A stretch of 64,000 bases of DNA from Candidatus Heimdallarchaeota archaeon (GTDB taxonomy: Archaea; Asgardarchaeota; Heimdallarchaeia; Heimdallarchaeales; Heimdallarchaeaceae): contig JAEOSZ010000095.1 in assembly GCA_016840095.1 (NCBI GenBank), positions 1 through 64,000 on the forward strand, read 5' to 3'. Below are positions 9,339 through 17,682 of the stretch, piece by piece. Made by a program: the position numbers and the translations under genes. Within the stretch, counting starts at the first letter, position 1. The number at the start of each line of letters is the position of its first letter. The notes under the pieces are model-generated. The model worked only from the letters and a program-made list of their open reading frames with translations, did no database searches and was not told the origin of the DNA.

Positions 9339-10232
9339 TTAGCTTTCCCACAATTCTAGAATCTTAAATATTAATCCAACTCCAAAATTCAATGCTGCTT
9401 TGTTGAATAAAGTATGTCTAAATTCAACGACATCTACATATTGGGTTTTTGGTAACACAATTTGAAGTATTTCGACTACTTGATGTGGTGTTAACCCAAA
9501 GGGCTCCATTGTTGCATGTGTAGGAACATAAGCTTGATCAAATGCATCAGAATCCACACTAACATATATTCTATCAAATTTAGAAACAAATTCTGTGACT
9601 ATTTTTAGTATCTCTTTTTTATTTGAGTGAACTTCTTGAGCTGGAATATGAATTATTTCAGTTTCATCTTGAATTTTATTGTGCTCATCTATTGTTTGAG
9701 TATATGCATGCCCCCCTATGAACAACATTTGGTTTTTATTTAGTTGAAGTTTTTCTTTAAGATTAGCAAAAACAGTTCCATGAGATTGAAAAATTCCAGG
9801 AGGATATTCATCAGCAAGATCTGCATGAGCATCAAACCAAATTAAAGCTGTCTTTTCATCCCATGGAGCTTTTGAAAGAGCATCGAAGGTTATGCTGTGA
9901 TCTCCACCTAAAACTAGTAGTTTGCAGTTCTTCTTTATAGCACTATTCCAGATCTCTTGGATTTTTTCTTTTTCTTTAACTGGGTTGTAATCACCAATAT
10001 CATAATAATTTGTGTTGTTTTGAGATATGTTAAAGGTTGTTGAAATCCCACTAAACTCTAAAGATTTCTTCCTTAAGGCTTTAGGAGCTTTTCTCGAACC
10101 TCTTTTATTTGCCTTGATTCTTTCGTATGGTAATCCAAATAGAATAAGAGTGTTATTTTCCTCAAAACTATTTAAAGAGTCATAAGATTTCTTGAAGAAT
10201 CCTAAGAATGTCCTTTTCATTTTCTTCTTCAA
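9339..10232 (-). CDS. Arginase/agmatinase family ureohydrolase, divergent
   Basis: The 297-residue protein has the manganese-binding motifs of the ureohydrolase fold: LVLGGDHSITFDAL, LIWFDAHADLAD and the third motif YVSVDSDAFDQAY. In arginases and agmatinases the third motif is normally SxDxDxxDP followed by a Gly-rich stretch. Here the Pro is Gln and the following segment reads THATMEPFGLT, so the substrate pocket is altered. It could be an agmatinase, formimidoylglutamase or another guanidino-hydrolase; the substrate cannot be assigned. The metal ligands are kept, so I expect it to be active. Confidence 0.8.
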   Translation of the reverse strand: MKKKMKRTFLGFFKKSYDSLNSFEENNTLILFGLPYERIKANKRGSRKAPKALRKKSLEFSGISTTFNISQNNTNYYDIGDYNPVKEKEKIQEIWNSAIKKNCKLLVLGGDHSITFDALSKAPWDEKTALIWFDAHADLADEYPPGIFQSHGTVFANLKEKLQLNKNQMLFIGGHAYTQTIDEHNKIQDETEIIHIPAQEVHSNKKEILKIVTEFVSKFDRIYVSVDSDAFDQAYVPTHATMEPFGLTPHQVVEILQIVLPKTQYVDVVEFRHTLFNKAALNFGVGLIFKILELWES

Positions 10233-10263
10233 ATTATTTTTAGGAAATAAAATTATTTTGTTA

Positions 10264-12894
10264 TCACTGTTCCTTAAGATAATAGTCTGGAGAAGTTACA
10301 AATCTGCTATCATCATCTGCATCTCCAACTTCAATATCTGTAATAATCTCATCCATAATCTCTTCATCACTTATATCTGCAAGAATCTTACGTTTATCAA
10401 CAGAGATAATTCTACTCAATTCAATAGTTTTAGGCTTGAATTTCTCCATGGTTTCTTCCATTTGAATAAGATTCTTAATTTTCCCAATGAGATTCATAAA
10501 GGTCATTACAATATCTGGTCTAAGAGCAACTTGAGGGGCTATACTTAGTTGTTTACCAATAGAAATTGCCAAATTATCAATGAAATTCTGATCTTTTTCA
10601 AATAATGAAGCTGGATATTCACTAATAAATGAAGCAATTAGAAGTAGATCAATTGAAGTCCAAAGATAAAGGAATGGTTTTTCTGTTAACTGTAAATTGT
10701 AAACAACTCCTATCTCAGTTCCTTTAACATTTTCAACTACTTTCCCTTCTAAATCAAATACATCATTTAATTCAAAAGATGGTGATCCATAACTTACTTG
10801 AATCATATTTCCTATTTGTCTAACATTGCCCATTGAAAATAAGAGGAATCTAGAATTTTCAACTTTTTCAGGAAGGAATCCAGTATTTTTCTCTATAAGA
10901 ATTCTTTTCAACATATCAATATCGTCTATTTCATCTTCAGTTCTTGAATACTCCTCTGCAAAATCCTCTAGTACTTTTTTCTTCTTCTCTGAAAGAGATA
11001 ATTTTGTTCTTGAAATAAGTGGTTGGTTGTGAACATCATGAAGGAAATCATAAATTATACCAAAAAATTCACTTGAAGCTTTTTTCTTCTCTACAACAAG
11101 GAAGTAGCCCTTCATTGGATGGTAAATAACAGAGTGGGCTCTTCCTAAAGGCTTACCAAAAACATTTCTAGCAGCTATATTCTCCTCTTCTGTAATTCTA
11201 TCATTTATCAAATTACTTTCAGCTGGATTGAAATATGGAAGAACATCTCCATTTTGGATGATATCTTGGCTCTTAATTCTTATTTCTCTTGCAGTTTTAT
11301 CCAGTTTTTCCAAAGATACAAAAAGGTAATTGTGAGGTTGGAGTATAATTTCTATAATTTCTTCAGTTAGTGGTATATCTTTAATTTTGCAATATTCAAC
11401 GATTGCTTCAGGAATCAGATATGTGAAAGGTAATTGTGGAATATTTCTCGGAAGTTCATTGAGTAAGAATTCTTTCTTTTCTCTTTCATTACTTAATTCA
11501 GGTTCTTTACTTATTGGTAAAACAATGTTATCATAGATTCTTCTGACCATAGAAAGAGATAATTCTTGTTGTTGTCGAATTATAATTCCAAACTTTTCAT
11601 TTAATTGTCCGGGTCCTACGACAAAACCCACCAAATCTTTTTGTTCATCTACAACAGGTTTTCCGGAATATCTCCAAAGAGCTTTCAGTTCTGATAATAG
11701 TTGATAATCTATCTCTCGACTTGCAGCACTAGTTGCAACAGTTAGTTGATTTCTGAATTGAAGAGCACTGATTATTTCACTATATTTTTGAATGCGATTT
11801 TCTGTATCAAGTGTTAGATCCTTGAAATAAGGTGTTATAATCTCTTGAAATTGGAGATGTTCTCCATAGATAACATCCAACGCATCAAGATCTTTGGCAT
11901 AATCATTAATATCTTCATCTAAGAGTTCTTCATAGATTTCGAGTTGTTTGATTTTTCTAGCTAACTCATCACTTTGAATAGAGGGAATTCTTCCTTCATT
12001 GTTCTCCATAAATATTCTGAACTTTTCCCTTTCCTGTTGAATAATTACTTTCCATTTTAAGGTATCTTGAGCTGCTTTTCTAAGGATTGGTCTGTGTCTT
12101 AGCACTCTTTCGTTTATATCATAGATTATACCTTTCAATTCCTTTTTATCAGTAACAAGTCTTCTCAATCTGTTGATATTTTCACTCAATTCGTTGTTAA
12201 ATAAGAGAAAATTATTGTGAGTGTTTTTATATAAATGATCTTGGCTGACAGAAAATAGCAGCTCTGATAATTTGTAAAAGTGCTGAAAGATTTTATGCTG
12301 TTTGGCTTCAACTTCATTCTTCTTTCCCATGTATTCTTGATCATCGATTTTGCTGGACATATAATCTTGTTCGAGATCCATTTCTTCTTCGAAAGTCTTA
12401 GTTGCTGCTTTAATAGCCATATTCATTACATAACGAATCTTTAATTCTTCTATTTCAATAGGAGGAATTTCTTCTAACTCAATTATAGGCAGTTCTATTT
12501 CCTCAGATATTTCAGGTTTAGGAGGAAGAACAACTACTTCTTTAGCTTCTTCTTTTACCTCTTCTTTTACCTCTTCTTTAATTTCCTCTACTTCTTTTTC
12601 TACCATAATAGGAGATGTATCAGACTCCAATTCAATAGGAGTAGTTAACTCTCCTTTTTGAATCTGATGAAAATCTAGTTCAACTTCAGGTAATTTCTGT
12701 TTTGTTTCTTCCAGTTCTTTTTCTTCAATCTCAGCATCAATAGTTTTAGGAAGATTAGCTAGAAGCTCTTTATACTTATTTTTCAAAGTTTGATAGGTTC
12801 TTCTATCAATTGAACCTCGTATGTAACGTAAATCTAAATCTCGAATAAAACGGAGAATTCGTCTTCGTTTAACGCTTACCTCATCGTCTAACAT
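10264..12894 (-). CDS. Large coiled-coil protein with PRC-barrel-like segments
   Basis: This 876-residue protein has a basic helical N terminus (residues 1-45), an acidic low-complexity stretch with a repeated KEEVKEE pattern (about 115-135), and long coiled-coil helices (about 155-400). Three segments follow, each reading like a PRC-barrel strand pattern: GKPVVDEQKDLVGFVVG, GKPLGRAHSVIYHPMKGYF and LEGKVVENVKGTEIGVVY. A PRC-barrel plus coiled coil is the layout of archaeal CdvA, but I do not see enough to call CdvA. No enzyme motif or membrane helix is seen. It shares its upstream region with the probable profilin gene. Confidence 0.5.
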   Translation of the reverse strand: MLDDEVSVKRRRILRFIRDLDLRYIRGSIDRRTYQTLKNKYKELLANLPKTIDAEIEEKELEETKQKLPEVELDFHQIQKGELTTPIELESDTSPIMVEKEVEEIKEEVKEEVKEEAKEVVVLPPKPEISEEIELPIIELEEIPPIEIEELKIRYVMNMAIKAATKTFEEEMDLEQDYMSSKIDDQEYMGKKNEVEAKQHKIFQHFYKLSELLFSVSQDHLYKNTHNNFLLFNNELSENINRLRRLVTDKKELKGIIYDINERVLRHRPILRKAAQDTLKWKVIIQQEREKFRIFMENNEGRIPSIQSDELARKIKQLEIYEELLDEDINDYAKDLDALDVIYGEHLQFQEIITPYFKDLTLDTENRIQKYSEIISALQFRNQLTVATSAASREIDYQLLSELKALWRYSGKPVVDEQKDLVGFVVGPGQLNEKFGIIIRQQQELSLSMVRRIYDNIVLPISKEPELSNEREKKEFLLNELPRNIPQLPFTYLIPEAIVEYCKIKDIPLTEEIIEIILQPHNYLFVSLEKLDKTAREIRIKSQDIIQNGDVLPYFNPAESNLINDRITEEENIAARNVFGKPLGRAHSVIYHPMKGYFLVVEKKKASSEFFGIIYDFLHDVHNQPLISRTKLSLSEKKKKVLEDFAEEYSRTEDEIDDIDMLKRILIEKNTGFLPEKVENSRFLLFSMGNVRQIGNMIQVSYGSPSFELNDVFDLEGKVVENVKGTEIGVVYNLQLTEKPFLYLWTSIDLLLIASFISEYPASLFEKDQNFIDNLAISIGKQLSIAPQVALRPDIVMTFMNLIGKIKNLIQMEETMEKFKPKTIELSRIISVDKRKILADISDEEIMDEIITDIEVGDADDDSRFVTSPDYYLKEQ

Positions 12895-12942
12895 TATTAA
12901 TAGAAAATAATATGGTACCTATTCAAATATGTTCCTAAATTG

Positions 12943-12990
12943 CCCATTTTAAAAAATATATAAGGTACTAGAAAAATGGGATATTACCCA
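12943..12990 (+). promoter_or_regulatory. Profilin-gene promoter with inverted repeats flanking the TATA box
   Basis: An AT-rich TATA element (AAAAAATATATAAG, 12951-12964) is enclosed by a perfect 8-base inverted repeat, CCCATTTT at 12943-12950 and AAAATGGG at 12973-12980. The right arm also pairs with a CCCA at 12987-12990 (TGGG-ATATTA-CCCA). The spacing puts the right arm close to the expected transcription start, a usual place for an archaeal repressor site. The binding protein is unknown. Confidence 0.45.
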
Positions 12991-13035
12991 AAGAAAAACG
13001 TTTAATAGATTATTGGGGAAAATACATTAAGAAAT

Positions 13036-13040
13036 GGTGA
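13036..13040 (+). promoter_or_regulatory. GGTGA ribosome-binding site of the profilin-like gene
   Basis: GGTGA stands seven bases before ATG 13048 and matches the archaeal 16S rRNA anti-Shine-Dalgarno sequence. The mRNA therefore has a leader of roughly 55-60 bases when measured from the TATA box. Confidence 0.6.
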
Positions 13041-13047
13041 AATTATC

Positions 13048-13407
13048 ATGAGTTTTCAAGACGATGTTGCAGTAGCAGCTCAAGAAGGTACCGTTGGAGT
13101 AGTATGGTTGATTGGGGATGATTTGAAATGTTATTATCAATATGGCGATTGGGCTGTAGACCCTACTATACCGTTTAATGCATGGAAAAATCAGACTCAA
13201 AATGTTGACTTTGGTGGGGGATTAAAATTTACAGTTATTACAATGACACCAGAAAGATTGTGCACTACAAATCTGGGTGGTCAAGGACATATAATGGTTG
13301 CTCGTTGTCCACACTGGGCAGGATGTGTTATTACTTGGTCTCCATCTACAGTAGAGAATAGAATTGCTTATGCGACTGCAGCTAAACTTGCTGCTAAAGT
13401 AGCCTGA
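13048..13407 (+). CDS. Probable Asgard profilin
   Basis: The 119-residue protein has the size and strand/helix order of profilin. There is a short N-terminal helix (SFQDDVAVAAQEG), a first strand pair (VGVVWLIGDDLKCYYQYG), a helix near FNAWKNQ, and a strand group GGLKFTVITMTPERLCTTN. A glycine turn and strand follow (LGGQGHIMVARC), then a C-terminal helix (AYATAAKLAAKVA). Profilins bind actin monomers, and Asgard profilins are known to act on eukaryotic actin. The related roadblock/longin fold is the main alternative. No actin gene is in the window. The start is supported by GGTGA, and T-runs follow the stop. Confidence 0.55.
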   Translation: MSFQDDVAVAAQEGTVGVVWLIGDDLKCYYQYGDWAVDPTIPFNAWKNQTQNVDFGGGLKFTVITMTPERLCTTNLGGQGHIMVARCPHWAGCVITWSPSTVENRIAYATAAKLAAKVA

Positions 13408-13411
13408 TCTA

Positions 13412-13430
13412 GATTTTTTGGTGTTTTTTT
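13412..13430 (+). terminator. T-rich stretch after the profilin-like gene
   Basis: Two T-runs (gattttttgg and gtttttttg) follow the stop codon of the profilin-like gene. They probably terminate much of its transcription. They also run into the TTG start of the following DUF167 gene, so some read-through may feed that gene. Confidence 0.4.
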
Positions 13431-13731
13431 GATTTCACATCCCTCTATTGAAATTAGGAACGATGAAATCTTTTTATCAATTAGAGCTCACCCAAACTCG
13501 TCAACCAACAAGATAGAAGTTACAGAATTTTCAATAGATATTTATGTAAAAGAATCTGCAAACAAAGGGAAGGCAAACAAATCTATTCTAGCACTAATAT
13601 CTAAAACTTATAAGATTCCATCTACTTCACTCTCAATTTCTCGAGGATTAAAATCAAGAAATAAAATTATAGTTTTAAAGAATCAAGAAAAAGATTTGTT
13701 TTTAGAGAAAGTATTTGGTAAGGACATTTAG
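13429..13731 (+). CDS. DUF167 (YggU) family protein
   Basis: This 100-residue protein matches the small DUF167/YggU family. It has the start of the domain (LSIRAHPNSSTNKI), the central ESANKGKANKSIL motif and the final SRGLKSRNKIIVL segment. The family is widespread in all domains and its biochemical role is not established. The start is TTG; no ATG lies near the domain start. It follows the profilin-like gene by about 20 bases and is convergent with the helical protein gene, overlapping it by four bases. Confidence 0.85.
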   Translation: MISHPSIEIRNDEIFLSIRAHPNSSTNKIEVTEFSIDIYVKESANKGKANKSILALISKTYKIPSTSLSISRGLKSRNKIIVLKNQEKDLFLEKVFGKDI

Positions 13732-14294
13732 AGTTTCATTTTTTCAAATGCTCTAATAAGTTCATTTCTTTCGATAAATCTATTATGAACGCTACTACTC
13801 AAATTCATTAAAGTTGCTATACTTGTTTCTACAGTATCTAGCATCATTTCTTCCAGCTTTACTTTAACATCTAGTATTTTATCCTTAAGTTCCTCAGCAT
13901 TATCAAGTATGTCTATTTCTAGTAGGTAAAGAATTGAAAGATCAATTCCATGTTCTCCTTCTACGTCCTTTACATCAAAAAATGTACTGTATTTATAATC
14001 CGTCTTTGAAGCTTCTTTTCTCATATCTGAGATGGTTTTCATAACAATTCCTGCTGGACCCCAGCTTGTTAACAGTTGTGAATGAATTAGAAGTTCATGA
14101 ACTTGGCTCATCATATCGCCTGTGTTCCTCATTATGGTAAGTAATCTTGTTCTGAATGCAATATCAGAATCTCTTCTATGCTCTAAATCTTTGTACCCAT
14201 GGTAGTTTTCAATGTTAGAATTAAGAATTTTGAGTGCCTCACTAGGTCTTTTTGAAACTTCTTTTTCAGTCATATCCTTTTTCTTACCAAACAT
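13728..14294 (-). CDS. Helical protein of unknown function
   Basis: I do not recognise this 188-residue protein. It starts with a basic MFGKKKDMTEKE segment and continues with several amphipathic helices. The only aromatic break is near residues 95-110 (DYKYSTFFDVKD). It has no transmembrane segment, Cys cluster or nucleotide-binding motif. The basic start followed by helices recalls ESCRT-III/CdvB proteins, but the strong charge asymmetry of that family is not evident. It lies 22 bases downstream of the DNA ligase gene on the same strand, so it may be cotranscribed with it. Confidence 0.5.
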   Translation of the reverse strand: MFGKKKDMTEKEVSKRPSEALKILNSNIENYHGYKDLEHRRDSDIAFRTRLLTIMRNTGDMMSQVHELLIHSQLLTSWGPAGIVMKTISDMRKEASKTDYKYSTFFDVKDVEGEHGIDLSILYLLEIDILDNAEELKDKILDVKVKLEEMMLDTVETSIATLMNLSSSVHNRFIERNELIRAFEKMKL

Positions 14295-14316
14295 ATGCTT
14301 TCACAATTAAATTATT

Positions 14317-16089
14317 TTATTGATTTAAATAGATTGTGCGTATTTCGTCGTTTGTAGTAGCTTGCTCAGGTGCTTTATCGTCAACTATTTTACCTGTAAA
14401 TCTTGGAAATCGCAGTGCTAATCCTTCTAAATCACTTTCCATTAAGCCTCTTGAACAAGTATGTAGTTGACTCCTGGTAATTTCATCTCCAGTTACTTCA
14501 ATAACTATCTTAGGATTAAACCAAATACTGCTCTCAATATCGCTTTGAAACTCTTTTGGTTTATCTCTCTCGAAAGGTTTGAGTTCCTTAAAGAAGAAAT
14601 CAAGATCTTCATCTGAAAATCCTGTACCTATTTTAGTAAAGGTTTGATATACACCTTCAATCTCATCATAACAACCTAAGAGAAAAGCACCATATTTTCC
14701 GGCTCTTTTTCCCTTACCATATTCTGCCCCCATAATAACTAAATCAAAGGAATCAGAAAGTTGGGCATCATATCCAGCTTTGTACTTTACCCAATTCCAA
14801 CCTCTTGCACCAGCTTGATAAACAGAATCTTTTCCAACACTTTTACCCATTATCCCCTCACAACTGTCTTTAATTGCTTGATGAAAGAAATCATCAATTT
14901 CATCTGCGTTTTCTGCAATTGTTTGATGTGAAAATTTTATTTCCTTAGATTCTTCGATTATTTCTTTTAGATTTTCTCTTCTTTCAAGATAAGGAGAATC
15001 TAATTTGGATTTGGAGTCACTATATAGAACATCAAAAAGATAAACCCTAACGGGGACTTCAGCTATCTTCTGATCAATATCATGCTTTCTTTTTCTTTGA
15101 GATACATGTTGAAAAGGTAATATGGATTCTTTATCATGATCAAAAGCAACAATTTCTCCTTCAATAATAAATTCGTCATCTAACGAAGAATCATTGATAA
15201 ACTCAATCACATCAGGAAATTGATTAGTTATGTTTTCGGTACTTCTAGAGAATAATTTTACATCCTTATTCTTCTTATGGATTTGAACTCTTAACCCATC
15301 ATACTTGTACTCTAGGGCGCATGTTCCTTTAAATCTTTCAAGTAATTCTTCTGAACTAGAAACCCTTTGAGCAAGCATAACCTTAATTGGACTAAACAAT
15401 TTTACTTCAACTTGCTTAACTGCTTCAAGACCTTTAGCAAATAAGGTGGTTGAAACATATTCAATATCTGAGCATCTATTATAAGCTCTTTCCAGAAACT
15501 CTTTATTTTCTCTGTTACCAGTTTTAGCTTTTGATAGTGCTTCAAGTAATAACTGTGCAGCTACACCTGTTCGCAAGTTTCCAGCTATTAGTCTAGAAAT
15601 ATATCTTGCTTCCAAAGATGTTACCTTTGATAGTAATCCAGACAGGAATCTTATTTTCTTATCTGATGAACCTTCTCCAGTGGTTTTAGCTATATTATCA
15701 AGTATTCCCCAAATTTCTTGAACTTCATACTGCTCTATTTCTTGTTGATTCGTAAAAGCAAGCAAAGTTGACTGTGTTTTATTTTCTAAAAGCTTATGTG
15801 CAGCCTTTCCTAAGTCTCCTGTCTCATCTAATAAGTTTTGAACAGATTTTTCACTTTTACCTGTTGCTAATGCTAAAGCCTTGGTAGCCATTTTCTCAGC
15901 TAACATTAGTTCAATTCCTACAAAATCAGGGTACAGTTTACCAAGAGTTAAAAGGGAGATTTTTCCTATTTCCTTTTCATTTGCCTTTGCTAGAGTTTCA
16001 GCTAAGATGTCAACCATTTCTAGCTTCTTCTGAGTATTCTCTAATCTAAAATAGCACTGACACAAATCCTTAAACTTCACCTTAATCAA
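14317..16089 (-). CDS. lig: ATP-dependent DNA ligase (archaeal type)
   Basis: The 590-residue protein has the archaeal/eukaryotic ligase I layout. An alpha-helical DNA-binding domain occupies about residues 1-220. The adenylation domain carries the nucleotidyl-transfer motif EYKYDGLRVQIH with catalytic Lys262, followed by the Arg motif LFSRSTENIT, the IEGEIVAFD motif and EGIMGKS. The C-terminal OB fold contains the final WVKYKAGYD motif and PRFTGKIVDDK near the end. The enzyme seals nicks, including those between Okazaki fragments. It follows the GIFT-domain protein by a few bases and probably shares its transcript. Confidence 0.95.
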   Translation of the reverse strand: MIKVKFKDLCQCYFRLENTQKKLEMVDILAETLAKANEKEIGKISLLTLGKLYPDFVGIELMLAEKMATKALALATGKSEKSVQNLLDETGDLGKAAHKLLENKTQSTLLAFTNQQEIEQYEVQEIWGILDNIAKTTGEGSSDKKIRFLSGLLSKVTSLEARYISRLIAGNLRTGVAAQLLLEALSKAKTGNRENKEFLERAYNRCSDIEYVSTTLFAKGLEAVKQVEVKLFSPIKVMLAQRVSSSEELLERFKGTCALEYKYDGLRVQIHKKNKDVKLFSRSTENITNQFPDVIEFINDSSLDDEFIIEGEIVAFDHDKESILPFQHVSQRKRKHDIDQKIAEVPVRVYLFDVLYSDSKSKLDSPYLERRENLKEIIEESKEIKFSHQTIAENADEIDDFFHQAIKDSCEGIMGKSVGKDSVYQAGARGWNWVKYKAGYDAQLSDSFDLVIMGAEYGKGKRAGKYGAFLLGCYDEIEGVYQTFTKIGTGFSDEDLDFFFKELKPFERDKPKEFQSDIESSIWFNPKIVIEVTGDEITRSQLHTCSRGLMESDLEGLALRFPRFTGKIVDDKAPEQATTNDEIRTIYLNQ

Positions 16090-16095
16090 ACCTTA

Positions 16096-17490
16096 TTATC
16101 TTTTCTTACCTCGTTGTTCCTTCATTTCAAGAACTATTTCACTTATAAGATGAATGAGATTTGCACTTAACACATCGAGACTATTTTTAAGCTCTCGCAC
16201 TGCTTGAGTTAGACTCTCTATTTGCTGTGATTGAATAGCTGGTTGAGCCACTGGTTGAACATCAGGTTCTACCTGTAATTCCTGGTCAAAAAGCATGATA
16301 TCCTTTTCAAATTGATCCATTTCTGGAGTTCTAGGTTCAGGTATTGATGTTATATCACCTTTAACGGCACCCTTTACAGATTCTTTACGTTTTTGTTTCT
16401 TCTTCTTATCTCGGTCTTCTTTCTCACGAATTCTTTCTAAATATGGCAGTATTTGTGCATAATCAATTCCTTCTCTTCTGGCCATATCAGTCAGAAGGAT
16501 ATCTCTATATCCAGGGTCTTCAATTTTAAGTTCATCAATATCTTTTTCTAATTCTTGAATAATAGCAATTGATTCATAGACATTTTTTACAGGAGCTTTA
16601 ATCTCTTCTTCCTTTTCAACACTCTTAGTTGCTCTGACTTCGTCTTTAAGAGTCTTCATGGCTTTCATAACTTCTGCTTTTACTGTATCAGTTTCACCTT
16701 TGTTCAAAGCTTCCTTAACCATATCAATTTTACTTACAGATTCGAAAGGTTCTTCTCTAGCTTGTTCTTTTACTTGAATTGTTTCTTCTATCTCTTCATC
16801 CAACTCTTCTTCTTGCTTAGTAAACATCGGAGGTGCAGCTATATGCTGAAACAGACTCTTAGCAAATTTAGCATTATCTCGCAAATCTATACCTGACTTT
16901 GAATCAGACAACATTGAGTAAGAACCACAAGCAAAAACTGTTCCTAGACCATACGAGGTTATCCCCATGATTGCTGAACTTGGGGGATCACTAGTGCTCT
17001 TAGTTCTTGCTAGCTCTTCTACTCCTTCTTGAAGATGTAGAGAACAGCTTGAAACAATTGTTAATTCTTTAATACTTTTGGTAATTGGGTGGTCGTAAAA
17101 TTTTGATACAATTACATTGCTTTCCAATTCTAAATCAAAGTTTTGATAATCAAAGATTTGATTTGCTAAAATCTCTATATTGAAATGTTTGAGTAGAGTA
17201 TTCAAATTTGTGTTTAATCCTTTATCTCCACCTGCATTAGTAAAAATTGCTAATGATCCTCCCTCATCAACAAATCTTAGCAAGGACTTAACCTCATGCC
17301 CCATAATCTTTGATCCATCTGGGCATAAGAATACAAATATATCATACTTTGATATGTTAGTGTATTTTATTGGATAGGAGTCATGTTTGCTAATTTCATG
17401 ACCTTCTTCTTCAAGAATACTTGCTAGTTTCTGAAAATTCTCAAAAATCTTTCCTCTCTCTTTTTGAGTTTCATCGAATAATATCTTCAT
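16096..17490 (-). CDS. GIFT-domain (IFT52/GldG-like) protein with charged C-terminal region
   Basis: The first 220 residues form an alpha/beta domain. Its order matches the GIFT domain shared by intraflagellar transport protein IFT52 and GldG: an initial strand KILFDETQKE, a helix, YDIFVFLCPDG, then FVDEGGSLAIFTNAGGDKG, NTNLNTLLKHFNIEI and a late GLGTVFACGSYSML. The rest is Glu/Lys-rich and ends in a predicted coiled coil (about 425-455), which suggests a scaffold. I chose ATG 17490 because a GGGTGA ribosome-binding site precedes it; the frame is open to 17502. It lies directly upstream of the DNA ligase gene. The function is unknown. Confidence 0.6.
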   Translation of the reverse strand: MKILFDETQKERGKIFENFQKLASILEEEGHEISKHDSYPIKYTNISKYDIFVFLCPDGSKIMGHEVKSLLRFVDEGGSLAIFTNAGGDKGLNTNLNTLLKHFNIEILANQIFDYQNFDLELESNVIVSKFYDHPITKSIKELTIVSSCSLHLQEGVEELARTKSTSDPPSSAIMGITSYGLGTVFACGSYSMLSDSKSGIDLRDNAKFAKSLFQHIAAPPMFTKQEEELDEEIEETIQVKEQAREEPFESVSKIDMVKEALNKGETDTVKAEVMKAMKTLKDEVRATKSVEKEEEIKAPVKNVYESIAIIQELEKDIDELKIEDPGYRDILLTDMARREGIDYAQILPYLERIREKEDRDKKKKQKRKESVKGAVKGDITSIPEPRTPEMDQFEKDIMLFDQELQVEPDVQPVAQPAIQSQQIESLTQAVRELKNSLDVLSANLIHLISEIVLEMKEQRGKKR

Positions 17491-17537
17491 ATGTTCACCC
17501 AATTTGTGTATGTATTAGTCAATATTTTATTAAATTA

Positions 17538-17557
17538 AACTATAATTAACTATAATT
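17538..17557. repeat. Tandem 10-base repeat in a divergent intergenic region
   Basis: AACTATAATT occurs twice in direct succession between the divergent GIFT-domain and MinD-like genes. The unit is TATA-like and may be part of a promoter; with only two copies it may also be a chance product of the AT-rich context. Confidence 0.4.
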
Positions 17558-17682
17558 AATATAAATAAAAGGTTGCTGTTGTTATTTCTAAGCTAAAAAA
17601 CCTTCTTTTTCTGTGAAATTTTCCATCTTATGCAGTAAAGAATAAAAAGACTTGAAGCAGATATTATTTATCCGGTGATTAA

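Noticed and set aside
10264-12894. CdvA
   Set aside because: It has PRC-like segments and coiled coils, but the size, the order (coiled coil before the PRC-like parts) and the missing C-terminal ESCRT-binding motif do not fit well.
13048-13407. Roadblock/LC7 protein as the first choice for the 119-residue ORF
   Set aside because: The folds are related, but the segment order with a late LGGQGHIMVARC strand and a short C-terminal helix fits profilin better. Roadblock remains the named alternative.
13728-14294. ESCRT-III/CdvB-like protein
   Set aside because: The basic start and helices recall Snf7, but the basic-then-acidic charge pattern and the MIM or winged-helix ends are not evident. It is left as unknown.
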